DNA of 64,000 nucleotides from Terripilifer ovatus (GTDB lineage: Bacteria; Pseudomonadota; Alphaproteobacteria; Rhizobiales; Beijerinckiaceae), in assembly GCA_029222685.1 (NCBI GenBank), contig JARHVB010000010.1, forward strand, positions 124,001 to 188,000. The letters are read 5' to 3'. Both the position numbers and the translations under genes were made by a program. The stretch's first letter is position 1. Each line of letters begins with the position of its first letter. A model generated the notes under the pieces. It was not told the DNA's origin. It did no database searches and saw only the letters and a program-made list of their open reading frames with translations. Below, piece by piece: positions 1-8,845 of the stretch.

Positions 1-468
1 TCATGGCATGCCCGGGGAACAGGGAGCATGTGCCGTGCCAGACCATCGGCGCATGGAGAAACAAAGGCTTAGCTCTGGATTCCGGAGAGTCGCGCGCGCA
101 AGTTGGCCAATGAAATACACTGCAAGTTTGAATTTTGTGCAGTTGCACAATAATTGCTTAGGACTCGAAGGGAATCCGCTCTAAAATATTGATATAAATC
201 GTTTAAATAAGGTCGTCAGGCGACGTAAAATAATGCATCGCACCATTTTGCATACAATCCTGTCAGTTAGGTGCTTTTCAGTCGCCACAGGCATCTTCTC
301 GAATTTGCAGGGTGGCGGCCGGCGGGTGCCATTACGCACATTACGAAAAGGGTATGGCGGATAGGCGAAGCGGACGCGTGTCGCACCAATCGAGGCACTG
401 CGATTTGCATTCATGTCCACCGCAACGGCGGCGCACGCGCGGTTGCGGCAAACTCGGGGGGAACGATC
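1..468. other. Intergenic region, no gene supported
   Basis: No convincing coding frame. The part from about 120 to 250 is clearly AT-richer than its surroundings and holds a perfect palindrome at 135-150, so it probably carries the promoter of the gene starting at 469. The first bases could belong to the 5' end of a minus-strand gene lying mostly outside the window (CAT triplets at 2-4 and 7-9), but this cannot be tested here. Confidence 0.5.
135..150. promoter_or_regulatory. Perfect palindrome, possible operator
   Basis: The bases read TTGTGCA-GT-TGCACAA: two perfect 7-base arms with a 2-base centre, in an AT-rich stretch about 320 bases before the start of the repeat-module protein. The symmetry and size suit a dimeric regulator. 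No particular regulator can be named, and no T-tract follows, so a terminator is unlikely. Confidence 0.35.
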
Positions 469-2622
469 ATGCGCGCCAAGACATCGGTGAAGACGCGGAC
501 CGCAAGCAGCAGATGCGTGTCGGGGTTTGCCGGTCTGCTGATGCTCGTCGCCGGTCTTTTCGTAGCCAGGGCGCAGGATGCCAGTCTGGATACGAGCCGG
601 CTGCCGCGTGTCGGCGGCGCGAAGGAAATCTATGCCAGCGCGCTGACCACGATCTTCACCTCGCCCAATCCGGTCATCGCGACGGCCGGCGCGATCGACA
701 GTGCGCTCGCCGCCGCCGGCTGGCAGAAATACGGCGCGCCGGCGGCCGCCACGTCGGACAACCCGAACATGCGCATGCTGTCGTACAAGCGGGGACGGCA
801 GGCCCTGGGCGTGTTCATTACGCTGGCGCCCGCACAGAACAATGCCACCAGCGTGCAATACAATGCGACGCCATTGGCGAACGATCTGCCCTTCACCAAT
901 GACGCCACCGATATCGTGTATGCGCCGGACAGGCCGTCGTTGAGCCTTGTCACGGCGCAGCCGATCGACAGAACACTGGACTTCTATCGCAAGGAACTGG
1001 CGTCACGCGGCTGGTCTCTGTGGTCGCGTAAGCTGAACGCAAAGGAAGTTGCCGACGGGCCTTCCGGCGTGGTTCACGAGCGCGGCGCCTATGCCGATTA
1101 TGTCACCGACAGCAAGCCCACGGTGGCGCTTGTTCTGACGATACAGGCAGCGGACGCCGGCAAGTTCAAGGTCGAACTCAAGGAATGGCCAATCAAGGTT
1201 CTCGCACCCGAACCCGCAAAGCCCGCCAACAATGGCCCGCGTGTGCTTGAGGCTGGGCCGGAGCTTTCCAGCTTGCCGGCGCCGAAGGGCCGGATGCAGG
1301 GAAGCGGAACGTCGAGCCCCTCGAACCGCTCCATGTCGGCGAGCATTGATGCCGATATCGAGACTGTCCTGGCGTTCTACCGCCGCGAGCTCGCAGCGAA
1401 AAACTGGAACGAAGAAACCGCGTCCGTCGCCGCCGACCAGGCGACCGTGGCTTTCTCCACTTCCGATGGCTCGGCCGTCCTGAAGCTGGAACGCAGAGAC
1501 AATCTGACCTCGATCAGCCTCGTGCAGAGGATCGTGAAGCCGCCGGTCGCCAGGAATGACTCGGTCGATGCGCTCATGAAGCAGGCCTTGCAGATGGCGA
1601 CGCAGGCCGACGCGCTGTCACCCGCGACGAGAACGCCGCCAGCCGCCAACGAGCCCGCGGAGGCGTTGCAGGCGCTTGCCGGCAGTGACGCTCCCGTTCC
1701 GTTGCCCAGCACAGCCACGAACATCGAGACCGGCGACGGCAAGCTGGAATTCGACAGCACGTCCGGCGTCCAGTCGGTCGCGGATTTCTACCGCTCGGTC
1801 ATGAAGCAGCAGGGCTGGCAATCGCGCCGTTCGGTCATCAACAATGCCAATATGGTGGTGCTGGATTTCACCAAGGCCAAGAAGACCGTGTCGTTCACGA
1901 TCATGCGGATGGGTCCCAAGACCAACGTCAGCGCCAAGGGCTCCGCGCTGGAATCGGCAGTCAAGCCGACCGATGCCGTGACGGCTTCCAATGCGCCGGT
2001 TGCCGAGGAGCCCGCGCCGGCAACTGCCGAAGATCTGCAGCCGGAGGACAACAGCGGCTGGCCGGTGCCGAAGCGCCGCACCATGGTGGCGAACGAGAAA
2101 ACCCCATTCCGTCGTGAACTCACGTCCGAGGTGCCGCTCAGGCTTACCGATGTGCTTGGCTTCTATCGCAAGGAACTGGGCAAGCTTGGTTGGACGGAAG
2201 ACAACAGCAAGGCTGTCGTGGCGCAGGACAATGCTGCTCTGGCATTCAACACCAGCGAGGGGCAGGCCGCCCTCAAGCTTACCTACAAGAACGGCGTGAC
2301 ATCGGTCAGCCTCGCCACGCGAAACCCAGACGCGCTTGCGAAATCGGAGATGGCGCCGAAGCCTGGCCAGGCCAAATTGGCCCTGGTCAATCCCAACCCT
2401 GGCGAGGTGATCGTCACCATCAACAAGAAGACGATCAAGGTTGCGCCCGGCGTGGGGACGAAGGCTCCCGACGGCCCCTCGCTCGATCTGCCGCCCGGAA
2501 AATACAGGTTCTCAGTCAAGCAGGCCGGCAAGTCCTATTCGGACGAGATCGCCGTGGGCGCCGGCGAAGTCTGGGGCCTGATGTTCGGACCCGGCGGCGC
2601 CCTCCCGATGAAAGTGTACTAG
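469..2622 (+). CDS. Secreted protein of unknown function built of repeated FYR..L..GW modules
   Basis: Unrecognised protein of 717 residues. The ATG at 469 is chosen because a purine-rich GGGGGGAA precedes it and a signal peptide follows (basic start, hydrophobic LLMLVAGLF, cleavage probably after ARA near residue 38). Four modules carry the pattern F-Y-R-x4-L/M-x3-G-W, with the Phe at about residues 172, 303, 440 and 565. A fifth, degenerate module near residue 84 keeps only A-A-G-W. Low-complexity Pro/Ala linkers separate the modules. The last 80 residues form a different domain (INKKTIKVAPG ... LPPGKYRFSVKQ) that looks like a small beta sandwich of the PEGA or carboxypeptidase-regulatory kind. 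It is probably periplasmic or surface exposed. Regular module spacing of about 125-137 residues suggests internal duplication. A role in binding is a guess. Confidence 0.8.
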   Translation: MRAKTSVKTRTASSRCVSGFAGLLMLVAGLFVARAQDASLDTSRLPRVGGAKEIYASALTTIFTSPNPVIATAGAIDSALAAAGWQKYGAPAAATSDNPNMRMLSYKRGRQALGVFITLAPAQNNATSVQYNATPLANDLPFTNDATDIVYAPDRPSLSLVTAQPIDRTLDFYRKELASRGWSLWSRKLNAKEVADGPSGVVHERGAYADYVTDSKPTVALVLTIQAADAGKFKVELKEWPIKVLAPEPAKPANNGPRVLEAGPELSSLPAPKGRMQGSGTSSPSNRSMSASIDADIETVLAFYRRELAAKNWNEETASVAADQATVAFSTSDGSAVLKLERRDNLTSISLVQRIVKPPVARNDSVDALMKQALQMATQADALSPATRTPPAANEPAEALQALAGSDAPVPLPSTATNIETGDGKLEFDSTSGVQSVADFYRSVMKQQGWQSRRSVINNANMVVLDFTKAKKTVSFTIMRMGPKTNVSAKGSALESAVKPTDAVTASNAPVAEEPAPATAEDLQPEDNSGWPVPKRRTMVANEKTPFRRELTSEVPLRLTDVLGFYRKELGKLGWTEDNSKAVVAQDNAALAFNTSEGQAALKLTYKNGVTSVSLATRNPDALAKSEMAPKPGQAKLALVNPNPGEVIVTINKKTIKVAPGVGTKAPDGPSLDLPPGKYRFSVKQAGKSYSDEIAVGAGEVWGLMFGPGGALPMKVY

Positions 2623-2624
2623 GT

Positions 2625-3740
2625 TTAAGCGAGACTGCGCCGGATACGCGGATACGTTTCGAGCGCGTTCTCCAATAGCACCCGCCGTGCTCTATCTCCC
2701 GAAAGCGGGCCGGGCAGGGCGTCGGTGCCGTCGAAATGCCAGTGCGGCCAGTCGGTCGAAAACAGGAGCATGCCGTCGTCACCGATCTGCTGGACGATAT
2801 CTTCCAGCATGTCGACCTTCGGCGGCGCATCCACCGGCTGAATAGCGATCCGCACATGCTGGCGCATGATTTCGGCCGGCGGCTTTTTCACCCACGGCAC
2901 TTCGGCGCGCACGCCGCGCCACGTCTTGTTGGCGCGCCACATGAAGGCCGGCAGCCAGCTCCAGCCCGATTCGAGGAACACCACTTTAAGATCGGGAAAC
3001 TTTGCAAATACGCCTTCGGCGACCAGGCTCAGGAGCTGGTTTTCGAAGGCCGGCGCATTCGCGGCGTAATCCTCGATGAAGTAGGACGGCCAGCCGATCG
3101 ATGTCGGCGCAAAGCGGAAGCCGCTGCCCGCATGCACGGCGATCGGCAGGCCGAGGCGCTGCGCCACCTCGTAGATCGGCCAGTAATACCGGCGGCCGAT
3201 CAGCTTTTCGCCCATGGCGAACATCTGGATCGACACAAAGCGCAGGTCGTCGGCGCGCCGCTCGATTTCCTCGACCGCCATCTGCGGGTTTTCAACGGGG
3301 ATGAGAATGGAGGCGCGCAGGCGCGGATCTCGGTCCAGCCATTCCTTCGCCATCCACGCGTTCAGCGCATGGCAGAAGGCGGCCGCCATGTCCTCGGCAT
3401 GCAGCAACTGGCCGCCATGCAGATTGTTACAAATCGCGATGCCGGTTCCGAGAGGCTCGAGAAGCTGCGCCTGCATCTGCGCCACCTGTGCCGCTGGCCT
3501 GCTCGCCTGCATCGCCCAGTCGGGGCGGCAATTGATCGGCGCGTTGGCGGGAAAGCTGGTCGGATTGAGCTTCAGCCGGTCGATGCCGCGCAGGGTCACC
3601 ATTTCGCGCCAGTAGGGATCGGAAAAATAGGGGATGAGATCGCCGATGGCGGGCGCCGGCGGATGCACGTCGCAATCCACGGAAGGGTGCCCGAAGATGC
3701 TGTTGCGCAAAGGCGCCAGGGTCGCGGCTGGAGCGCTCAA
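2625..3740 (-). CDS. Amidohydrolase of the ACMSD family (Amidohydro_2)
   Basis: TIM-barrel metal-dependent hydrolase or decarboxylase of 371 residues. The N-terminal motif DCDVHP supplies two metal ligands on strand 1, and the C-terminal FSTDWPHWHFDG holds the conserved late Asp. This family includes aminocarboxymuconate-semialdehyde decarboxylase, gamma-resorcylate and carboxyvanillate decarboxylases and oxalomesaconate hydratase, so an aromatic or ring-cleavage acid is a likely substrate. The start is TTG at 3740, preceded by GGGAGGATAGT. It is divergent from a paralogue at 3899 across a 158-base gap and ends 2 bases from the tail-to-tail neighbour at 2622. The exact substrate cannot be read from the sequence. 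Confidence 0.85.
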   Translation of the reverse strand: MSAPAATLAPLRNSIFGHPSVDCDVHPPAPAIGDLIPYFSDPYWREMVTLRGIDRLKLNPTSFPANAPINCRPDWAMQASRPAAQVAQMQAQLLEPLGTGIAICNNLHGGQLLHAEDMAAAFCHALNAWMAKEWLDRDPRLRASILIPVENPQMAVEEIERRADDLRFVSIQMFAMGEKLIGRRYYWPIYEVAQRLGLPIAVHAGSGFRFAPTSIGWPSYFIEDYAANAPAFENQLLSLVAEGVFAKFPDLKVVFLESGWSWLPAFMWRANKTWRGVRAEVPWVKKPPAEIMRQHVRIAIQPVDAPPKVDMLEDIVQQIGDDGMLLFSTDWPHWHFDGTDALPGPLSGDRARRVLLENALETYPRIRRSLA

Positions 3741-3884
3741 ACTATCCTCCCATGGTGTTGGACGGCGGGCGTGGGCAAGTGGGATGGACCTGCGAAAAGC
3801 GCTTCAAAGAAAGGCTTCGCGCATGCCGGCTCACATCGTATACTGGCCGGTAAAGCTGCTTGCAAATGCGCGCGGAGGATTGCC

Positions 3885-3902
3885 ATGCAGGATCTGCCAT
3901 GA
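3885..3902 (+). promoter_or_regulatory. Five-codon mini-ORF overlapping the next start
   Basis: A strong GGAGG at 3874-3878 sits 6 bases before an ATG at 3885 that opens a five-codon frame (MQDLP) ending in TGA. The ATGA at 3899-3902 joins its stop to the start of the amidohydrolase. This suggests translational coupling through a leader peptide. Alternatively the ribosome uses an upstream ATG at 3866 in the main frame, which would lengthen the amidohydrolase by 11 residues. Confidence 0.35.
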
Positions 3903-5008
3903 ACGTCGTTGTCGACCAGCGCAAATTGCCCTCGACGCGCCAGAAGCTGCGTTTCGTCGATTGCGACATCCATCCTTCTATGCGCTCGCCCGCCGACCTC
4001 AAGCCATTCCTTGAAAAGCGCTGGTGGGATCACCTGACCCGTTACGGCAGTCACGCCCGCCAAATGTATTCCGACACCATCGGCTATCCGCGCATGACGC
4101 CGGCCATCGCACGCAACGACGCCTGGCCGCCGGGCGGTGCGCCTCCGGGCGCCGACCTCGAGTTCATGCGCCGCCAGCATCTCGATCATTACGATATCGA
4201 GGCCGGCATCCTCATGCCGCTGTCGACGCGTGGTCCCGAGCAGCGCAACCTGGATTTCGGCGCCGCTATGTGCACGGCGCTCAACGACTGGCAGAAGGCA
4301 GCATGGCTCGATCCCGAGCCGCGCCTGCACGGCACCATTCTGCTGCCCCATGAAGACGCCCAGGCGGCGGTGCGCGAGATCGAGCGCCGCGCCTCGGACC
4401 GCCGTTTCGTCGGCGTGCAACTCTCGCCGCGCGCCTCCGAGCCGATCGGCCGGAGGCGTTATTGGCCGATCTTCGAAGCCGCCCAGGCCGCGGACCTGCC
4501 GATCTCCATGCATCAGGGCGGCATCGGCGGCCATGCGGTAACAGGCTCCGGCTGGGTGTCGTATTATTTCGAGGAGCACCACACCAACGTGCAAACACTC
4601 CAGTCGCTGGTGACGAGCATCGTGCTCGAAGGCGTGTTCGAACGCTTTCCCGATCTGCGCTGGGTGATCATCGAACCCGGTTTCGCCTGGGTGCCGCCGC
4701 TCGCCTGGCGGCTCGACAAACTGTTCGAGCGCATGCGCGATGAGGTTCCGCATCTGACGATGAAGCCGTCGGACTATATCCGCCGCAACATCTGGTTCAC
4801 CACCCAGCCGATCGACGAGCCGGAGCGGCCGGGTGATCTCGAAAAAGTCATCGAATGGATCGGCTACGACCGGCTGATGTTCTCGACCGACTACCCGCAT
4901 TGGGATTTCGACGATCCGGCCCATGCGCTCAATCTGAAGATTCCAGAGGCCCAGCGGCAGCGCATCCTGCGCGGCAACGCGATTGATTTTTACAAGCTGG
5001 CGGTCTGA
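3899..5008 (+). CDS. Amidohydrolase of the ACMSD family (Amidohydro_2), paralogue
   Basis: Metal-dependent TIM-barrel enzyme of 369 residues in the same family as the divergent gene at 2625-3740. The two share the early DCD[VI]HP motif, the central RRYYWPI/RRYWPI-type block and the late FSTD[WY]PHW motif, so they are paralogues rather than orthologue copies. Probable role: hydrolysis, hydration or decarboxylation of an aromatic or dicarboxylic acid. The ATG at 3899 gives an N-terminus close to the family standard; an in-frame ATG at 3866 is an alternative. A solute-binding protein follows 70 bases downstream on the same strand and may deliver the substrate. Confidence 0.83.
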   Translation: MNVVVDQRKLPSTRQKLRFVDCDIHPSMRSPADLKPFLEKRWWDHLTRYGSHARQMYSDTIGYPRMTPAIARNDAWPPGGAPPGADLEFMRRQHLDHYDIEAGILMPLSTRGPEQRNLDFGAAMCTALNDWQKAAWLDPEPRLHGTILLPHEDAQAAVREIERRASDRRFVGVQLSPRASEPIGRRRYWPIFEAAQAADLPISMHQGGIGGHAVTGSGWVSYYFEEHHTNVQTLQSLVTSIVLEGVFERFPDLRWVIIEPGFAWVPPLAWRLDKLFERMRDEVPHLTMKPSDYIRRNIWFTTQPIDEPERPGDLEKVIEWIGYDRLMFSTDYPHWDFDDPAHALNLKIPEAQRQRILRGNAIDFYKLAV

Positions 5009-5078
5009 GAATACAGGAACGACAAGAATAGAACGGACGCCTAAGTCCGTCTGACATTGCGAAGCAGGGGAGGGGCTT

Positions 5079-6116
5079 ATGGAGAATAGTATTGACCGGC
5101 GCGCTTTGCTGAAGGCGGGCGTTGCTGCAAGCGGTGCGTGGGCGCTCGGCGGCATCAACAGGGCCGCGGCCCAGGCCTCCTGGGATGCAACGGTCGCTGC
5201 GGCGAAGCAGGAAGGCAAGCTCGTCGTCTACAACGGCACCAATTTCGCTATCGTCCGCAAGATCGCGGCGAAATTCCAGGCCGAAACCGGCATTCAGACT
5301 GATGTGCTCGACGGCCGCGCCACCGAGATCCGCGAGCGCATCCGCGTCGAACAGGCGACCGGACGTACGGTCGCCAGCCTCACCTACACCGGCGCGACGA
5401 CTTTGGCGACGCAGAAGAGCGAAGGCGCCTTTCAGCCGATGGGGGCGTTGCCGAATGCCGGCCGCATCGACCCGCAGTTCAAGCCGGATGAGACGATCAT
5501 TCCGGTGACGGCGGGCAATTTCGCCACCATCATCAACACCAACCTCGTCAAGGGCGACGACATTCCAAAGACCTGGTCCGATTTCACCCATCCGAAATGG
5601 AAGGACAGGATTCTCGCCGACGATCCGCGCGCGGCCGGCGCCGGCAATGTCTGGTTCGAAGCGACCTACAATGCGTTCGGCCGCGGCTTTCACGAGAAGA
5701 TGGCGGCGCAGAACCTGGTCATCAGCCGCCTGTTTCCCGAGAGCGAGCGCCGTCTCGCACGCGGCGAATATGCCATCTATCTGCCCTTCAACGTCTCCGA
5801 ACTGAAGGGCCTGCAGGGCCTGCCGGTGCAATGCGTCATTCCGGCGGAGGGGGTGCCCTACGTGCCCTTCTGCTACAGCCTGCTGAAGGATGCGCCGCAG
5901 CCCAATGCCGCGCGGCTCTTCGTCAATTACATGCTGGCCGAAGCCGCGCAGGTGGCGCAGGCCGAAGAGGGGTTCAAGCCTTCGGTCATGGGCCTGTCGG
6001 AGAAAATTCCTGCCGGCCTGCGCCCCTATGTCGATGCCAAATTGCTGGGAACGACGACGCCGGGCAGGCAGAACGAGATGTTCGATCTCGCCAAGGCGAT
6101 CTACGGCAGCGCATAG
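5079..6116 (+). CDS. Periplasmic solute-binding protein, iron(III)/spermidine-type ABC family
   Basis: Extracellular binding protein of 345 residues (SBP family 1 or 8, Fbp-like). The N-terminus has a twin-arginine style signal, RRALLK followed by an Ala/Gly-rich hydrophobic stretch and an AAAQA cleavage region near residue 30. The mature part begins with the typical WDATVAAAKQEGKLVVY, found in binding proteins for ferric ions, polyamines and organic anions. A strong GGGGAGGGG lies just before the ATG. No permease or ATPase gene is next to it, so it is an orphan in this window. The amidohydrolase upstream points to an organic ligand rather than iron. Ligand unproven. Confidence 0.83.
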   Translation: MENSIDRRALLKAGVAASGAWALGGINRAAAQASWDATVAAAKQEGKLVVYNGTNFAIVRKIAAKFQAETGIQTDVLDGRATEIRERIRVEQATGRTVASLTYTGATTLATQKSEGAFQPMGALPNAGRIDPQFKPDETIIPVTAGNFATIINTNLVKGDDIPKTWSDFTHPKWKDRILADDPRAAGAGNVWFEATYNAFGRGFHEKMAAQNLVISRLFPESERRLARGEYAIYLPFNVSELKGLQGLPVQCVIPAEGVPYVPFCYSLLKDAPQPNAARLFVNYMLAEAAQVAQAEEGFKPSVMGLSEKIPAGLRPYVDAKLLGTTTPGRQNEMFDLAKAIYGSA

Positions 6117-6125
6117 CACCAAGCC

Positions 6126-7727
6126 TTACGCCTCGCTCAACCCCGGCTTGCCGGCTTCCACGACGAAGGACTTCACCGTCGAAACCAGCGCACCCGCGAT
6201 GCTGACCTGATCGACCACGCGGAAGTCGGCCTGCCAGCGGTCCGGCGTCACCGTGTGGCGATGATAGCCGCGCTGGTCGCTGATGAATTTGAGATGCGGA
6301 TTGTTGGCATGCAGGGCCTCCGCATTGCTCAGCGTGGGCGAACCGTTGCCACCCGAGGAGATCGACGTCGCCAGGAATTCAACGCCGACGCAGGCCGATG
6401 CCGGATCGCGCCAATCCCGGTTCAGGTCCAGCGCAACGCCGCGATGCATATCGCCGGTGAGGACCACGGGATTTTTCACTTGCGCGTCGGCCCATGCGCG
6501 CATGATGCGATCGCGCGCCGCATTGGCGCCGTCCCATGAATCCAGGTTGACGACCGGCGCCTCGGACTCCGGTACAAAGGGATAGGATCGCCAGTCGAGA
6601 TGGGCGAACAGTACCTGCTGGGCCAGCACCTGCCAGGTTGCCTGGATTGAACGGTAGCCGTCAGCCAGCCATTTCTCCTGCTGCGTCCCGATCATGGTAC
6701 GGGCTGCATCGTCGGCTGCGGCGCAGTTGGGTTTGAATCCGTCGCCGCAGGGCTGTTTCGAGCGGTACTGCCGTGTATCCAGCACCGACACATTAGCAAG
6801 GTTGCCGATTTGAAACCGGCGGTAGGCCGTGAGGTTGGGACCGCGCGGCATCAGGCTGCGGCGCACCGGCATATGCTCGTACCACGCCTGGAACGCCGCC
6901 GCGCGGCGAAACAGAAAGGCGTCCGCCGGCGTGTTTCTATCAGTCTCGGCCGCCCAATTGTCGGCGACTTCGTGGTCGTCGAAACTCGACAGGAACGGAC
7001 AGGAGGCCTGTGCGGCCTGCAGATCGGGATCGCTCTTGTAGAGCGCATAACGCCGCCGGTAGTCGGTTACCGTGACGCAGATCGGAAAGTCTTTCGGCAT
7101 CAGCCGCGGCAGCGCGCGACCGTAGCGATCCATCGGAATAAAGGCATATTCGTAGATGTAATCGCCGTAGTGGAAAACCATATCGAGGTTGTCATCTGCA
7201 ATGCCGCGCCATGCGGTGTAATAGCCGCCTTCCCATGCCTGACAGCCAGCGGCGGCAAACCGCAATTGCGCGACGTCGACGCCTGGCGCCGGCAGCGTGC
7301 GCGCCCTGCCGATCCGGCTTTCCGCATCGCCGACGCGGAACCGGTAGAAATAATCGCGCGCCGGTTCGAGGCCCTCGACCTCGACGTGGATGGAATGGCC
7401 GAGTTCGATGCGCGCGACTTCTGAGCCCGACCGGGTGATCTGCTTCAGGTCCGGATCGGTCGCGATCTCCCAGGTGACGGTGATCGGAACGGACGGCATG
7501 CCGCCGCGCGCTTCCAGCGGCTCCGGCGCCAGCCGGGTCCACAGTACGAAACCGTCCGCCGCGGGATCGCCGGAAGCGACGCCGAGCGAGAACGGGTTCT
7601 GCTTGAACTGGGCGCGAACGGGCGACGAGGCGACAATCGGCAGGCCGGATGCCAGCAGCCCCGCACCGAGCGCGCCCTTGAGCAGCTTGCGCCGGTCGAA
7701 CATCGGATAGCAATCGGGGTCAAACAT
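6126..7727 (-). CDS. phoD: PhoD-type alkaline phosphatase/phosphodiesterase
   Basis: Secreted metallophosphatase of 533 residues. The Tat signal DRRKLLKG (Arg12-Arg13) leads a hydrophobic segment ending in VRAQ. The N-terminal domain then has FSLGVASGDP and VLWTRLAPEP, hallmarks of PhoD. The catalytic part shows HYGDYIYEYAF, DDHEVADNWA, VLDTRQYR and VLTGDMHRG, which give the Asp, Asn and His ligands of the Fe/Ca centre. It should release phosphate from phosphodiesters or monoesters in the periplasm. The ATG at 7727 has AAGGA upstream. An in-frame ATG nine codons earlier falls inside a perfect hairpin (7741-7764) and is less likely. It ends tail to tail with the binding protein gene, 9 bases apart. 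Confidence 0.9.
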   Translation of the reverse strand: MFDPDCYPMFDRRKLLKGALGAGLLASGLPIVASSPVRAQFKQNPFSLGVASGDPAADGFVLWTRLAPEPLEARGGMPSVPITVTWEIATDPDLKQITRSGSEVARIELGHSIHVEVEGLEPARDYFYRFRVGDAESRIGRARTLPAPGVDVAQLRFAAAGCQAWEGGYYTAWRGIADDNLDMVFHYGDYIYEYAFIPMDRYGRALPRLMPKDFPICVTVTDYRRRYALYKSDPDLQAAQASCPFLSSFDDHEVADNWAAETDRNTPADAFLFRRAAAFQAWYEHMPVRRSLMPRGPNLTAYRRFQIGNLANVSVLDTRQYRSKQPCGDGFKPNCAAADDAARTMIGTQQEKWLADGYRSIQATWQVLAQQVLFAHLDWRSYPFVPESEAPVVNLDSWDGANAARDRIMRAWADAQVKNPVVLTGDMHRGVALDLNRDWRDPASACVGVEFLATSISSGGNGSPTLSNAEALHANNPHLKFISDQRGYHRHTVTPDRWQADFRVVDQVSIAGALVSTVKSFVVEAGKPGLSEA

Positions 7728-7740
7728 CGCGCGTCCTTGG

Positions 7741-7764
7741 CATCCTGCTGTCATCAGCAGGATG
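7741..7764. promoter_or_regulatory. Perfect 10-base-arm hairpin upstream of phoD
   Basis: CATCCTGCTG, loop TCAT, CAGCAGGATG: ten perfectly paired bases with a tetraloop, 14 bases before the phoD start and within the divergent promoter region. No T-run follows on either strand. It could be an operator or an mRNA structure limiting translation of phoD. No Pho box was recognised. Confidence 0.4.
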
Positions 7765-7898
7765 TCTAGCAGCCGTGTGAGACCGCTGCGTTACAGGACA
7801 ACAGTCGGGAATCCCTGGTGATCCAGATCTATTGTGCGCTTTGCCGGCGGGAGCGATCTGCGCTACGCCATTGTCTCGGCTCCGGCGATATGGATTGG

Positions 7899-8663
7899 AC
7901 AATGAACACAGCTCAAGCGCGCGGCGATCTCACCGGCAAAGTCGCCATCGTCACCGGTGGCAGCAGCGGCATCGGCGCGGCCACAGTGCGTGAATTGGCG
8001 GGGGCCGGCGCCACGGTTGTCATCGGCTACAATCGCGGCCAGGAGCGAGCCGAGGCGCTGCGCGCGTCGCTCGGCGGCAATCAGCATTGCATCCAGCAGA
8101 TCCGCAACGAAGACGGCGCCAGTGTGTGCGCCCTGGCCGACATGGTGCGGGCGAAATTCGGCAAGGCCGATATTCTCGTCAATTCCGGAGGCTTCACCAG
8201 GCCTGTGCCGCACGGCGATCTGGACGCGCTGAGCGACGAATTGTTCGATGCCGTCCTGCTGTCGAACCTGCGCGGACCGTTCACCGTCATCCGCGCCATG
8301 GCGCCGCTGCTGAAGACTGGCGGCAGTTCCGTCATCGTCAACGTCTCGTCGATCTCGGCTTTCACCGCCTCGGGCAGCAGCATCGCCTATGTCGCCTCCA
8401 AGGCGGGATTGGAGGCCATCAGCATGTCGCTGGCGCGGGTGCTGGGGCCGGAAATCCGGGTGATGTGCGTCTCGCCTGGGGCCGTCGCCACAGACTTCGT
8501 CGAGGGCCGCGGCAGGGCTGAGCTGGAGAAAATGGCGACCGCCAGCCCGCTGCGCCGGGTCACGGAGCCAGAGGATGTCGCAGCCGCCATCATGGCCTGC
8601 GTCACCCACCTGCCCATGACCACCGGTGTCCGCATCGTCGTCGATGGCGGCCGGTTCCTGTAA
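7899..8663 (+). CDS. SDR family oxidoreductase (FabG-like)
   Basis: Classical short-chain dehydrogenase/reductase of 254 residues. The cofactor motif TGGSSGIG is at residues 18-25, and the catalytic Ser region (NVSSIS) is followed by Tyr164-x3-Lys168 (YVASK). It is expected to use NAD(P)H on a keto or hydroxyl group. The end of the protein, TTGVRIVVDGG, is standard for the family. Start choice is uncertain: ATG at 7899 gives a normal N-terminus, ATG at 7887 is also possible, and neither has a strong ribosome-binding site. It lies 180 bases upstream of the acp-KAS genes on the same strand and may supply the ketoacyl reduction step of that lipid cluster. Confidence 0.85.
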   Translation, partial: TMNTAQARGDLTGKVAIVTGGSSGIGAATVRELAGAGATVVIGYNRGQERAEALRASLGGNQHCIQQIRNEDGASVCALADMVRAKFGKADILVNSGGFTRPVPHGDLDALSDELFDAVLLSNLRGPFTVIRAMAPLLKTGGSSVIVNVSSISAFTASGSSIAYVASKAGLEAISMSLARVLGPEIRVMCVSPGAVATDFVEGRGRAELEKMATASPLRRVTEPEDVAAAIMACVTHLPMTTGVRIVVDGGRFL

Positions 8664-8724
8664 TTGCTCGTTTTCACGACATATTTCCGCGCCATAATCG
8701 ATGTTTGGACCGGCTGATAGGCGC

Positions 8725-8753
8725 TTGGAGGTTCGGGCTCGCAGAGGCTATAG
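8725..8753 (+). promoter_or_regulatory. Sigma-70-like promoter for the acp-KAS operon
   Basis: TTGGAG at 8725-8730 and CTATAG at 8748-8753 are separated by exactly 17 bases, inside the gap between the SDR stop and the acyl carrier protein start. This would give a leader of about 85 bases. Seen by eye only. Confidence 0.4.
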
Positions 8754-8845
8754 ACTTGGCATGTGCGCAATGCATCGGTGCTCGGTCGTCCGTCGCAAGA
8801 AGCGCGGTTGAAGCAGAGTTTCTTTAAGTAATCAGGAGGTTGGTC

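Noticed and set aside
271..468. Longer in-frame start for the repeat-module protein
   Set aside because: The extension lacks a ribosome-binding site and would bury the signal peptide that starts at 469.
181..858. Minus-strand frame of 225 codons
   Set aside because: Arg-rich, no family resemblance, overlaps the real gene on the other strand.
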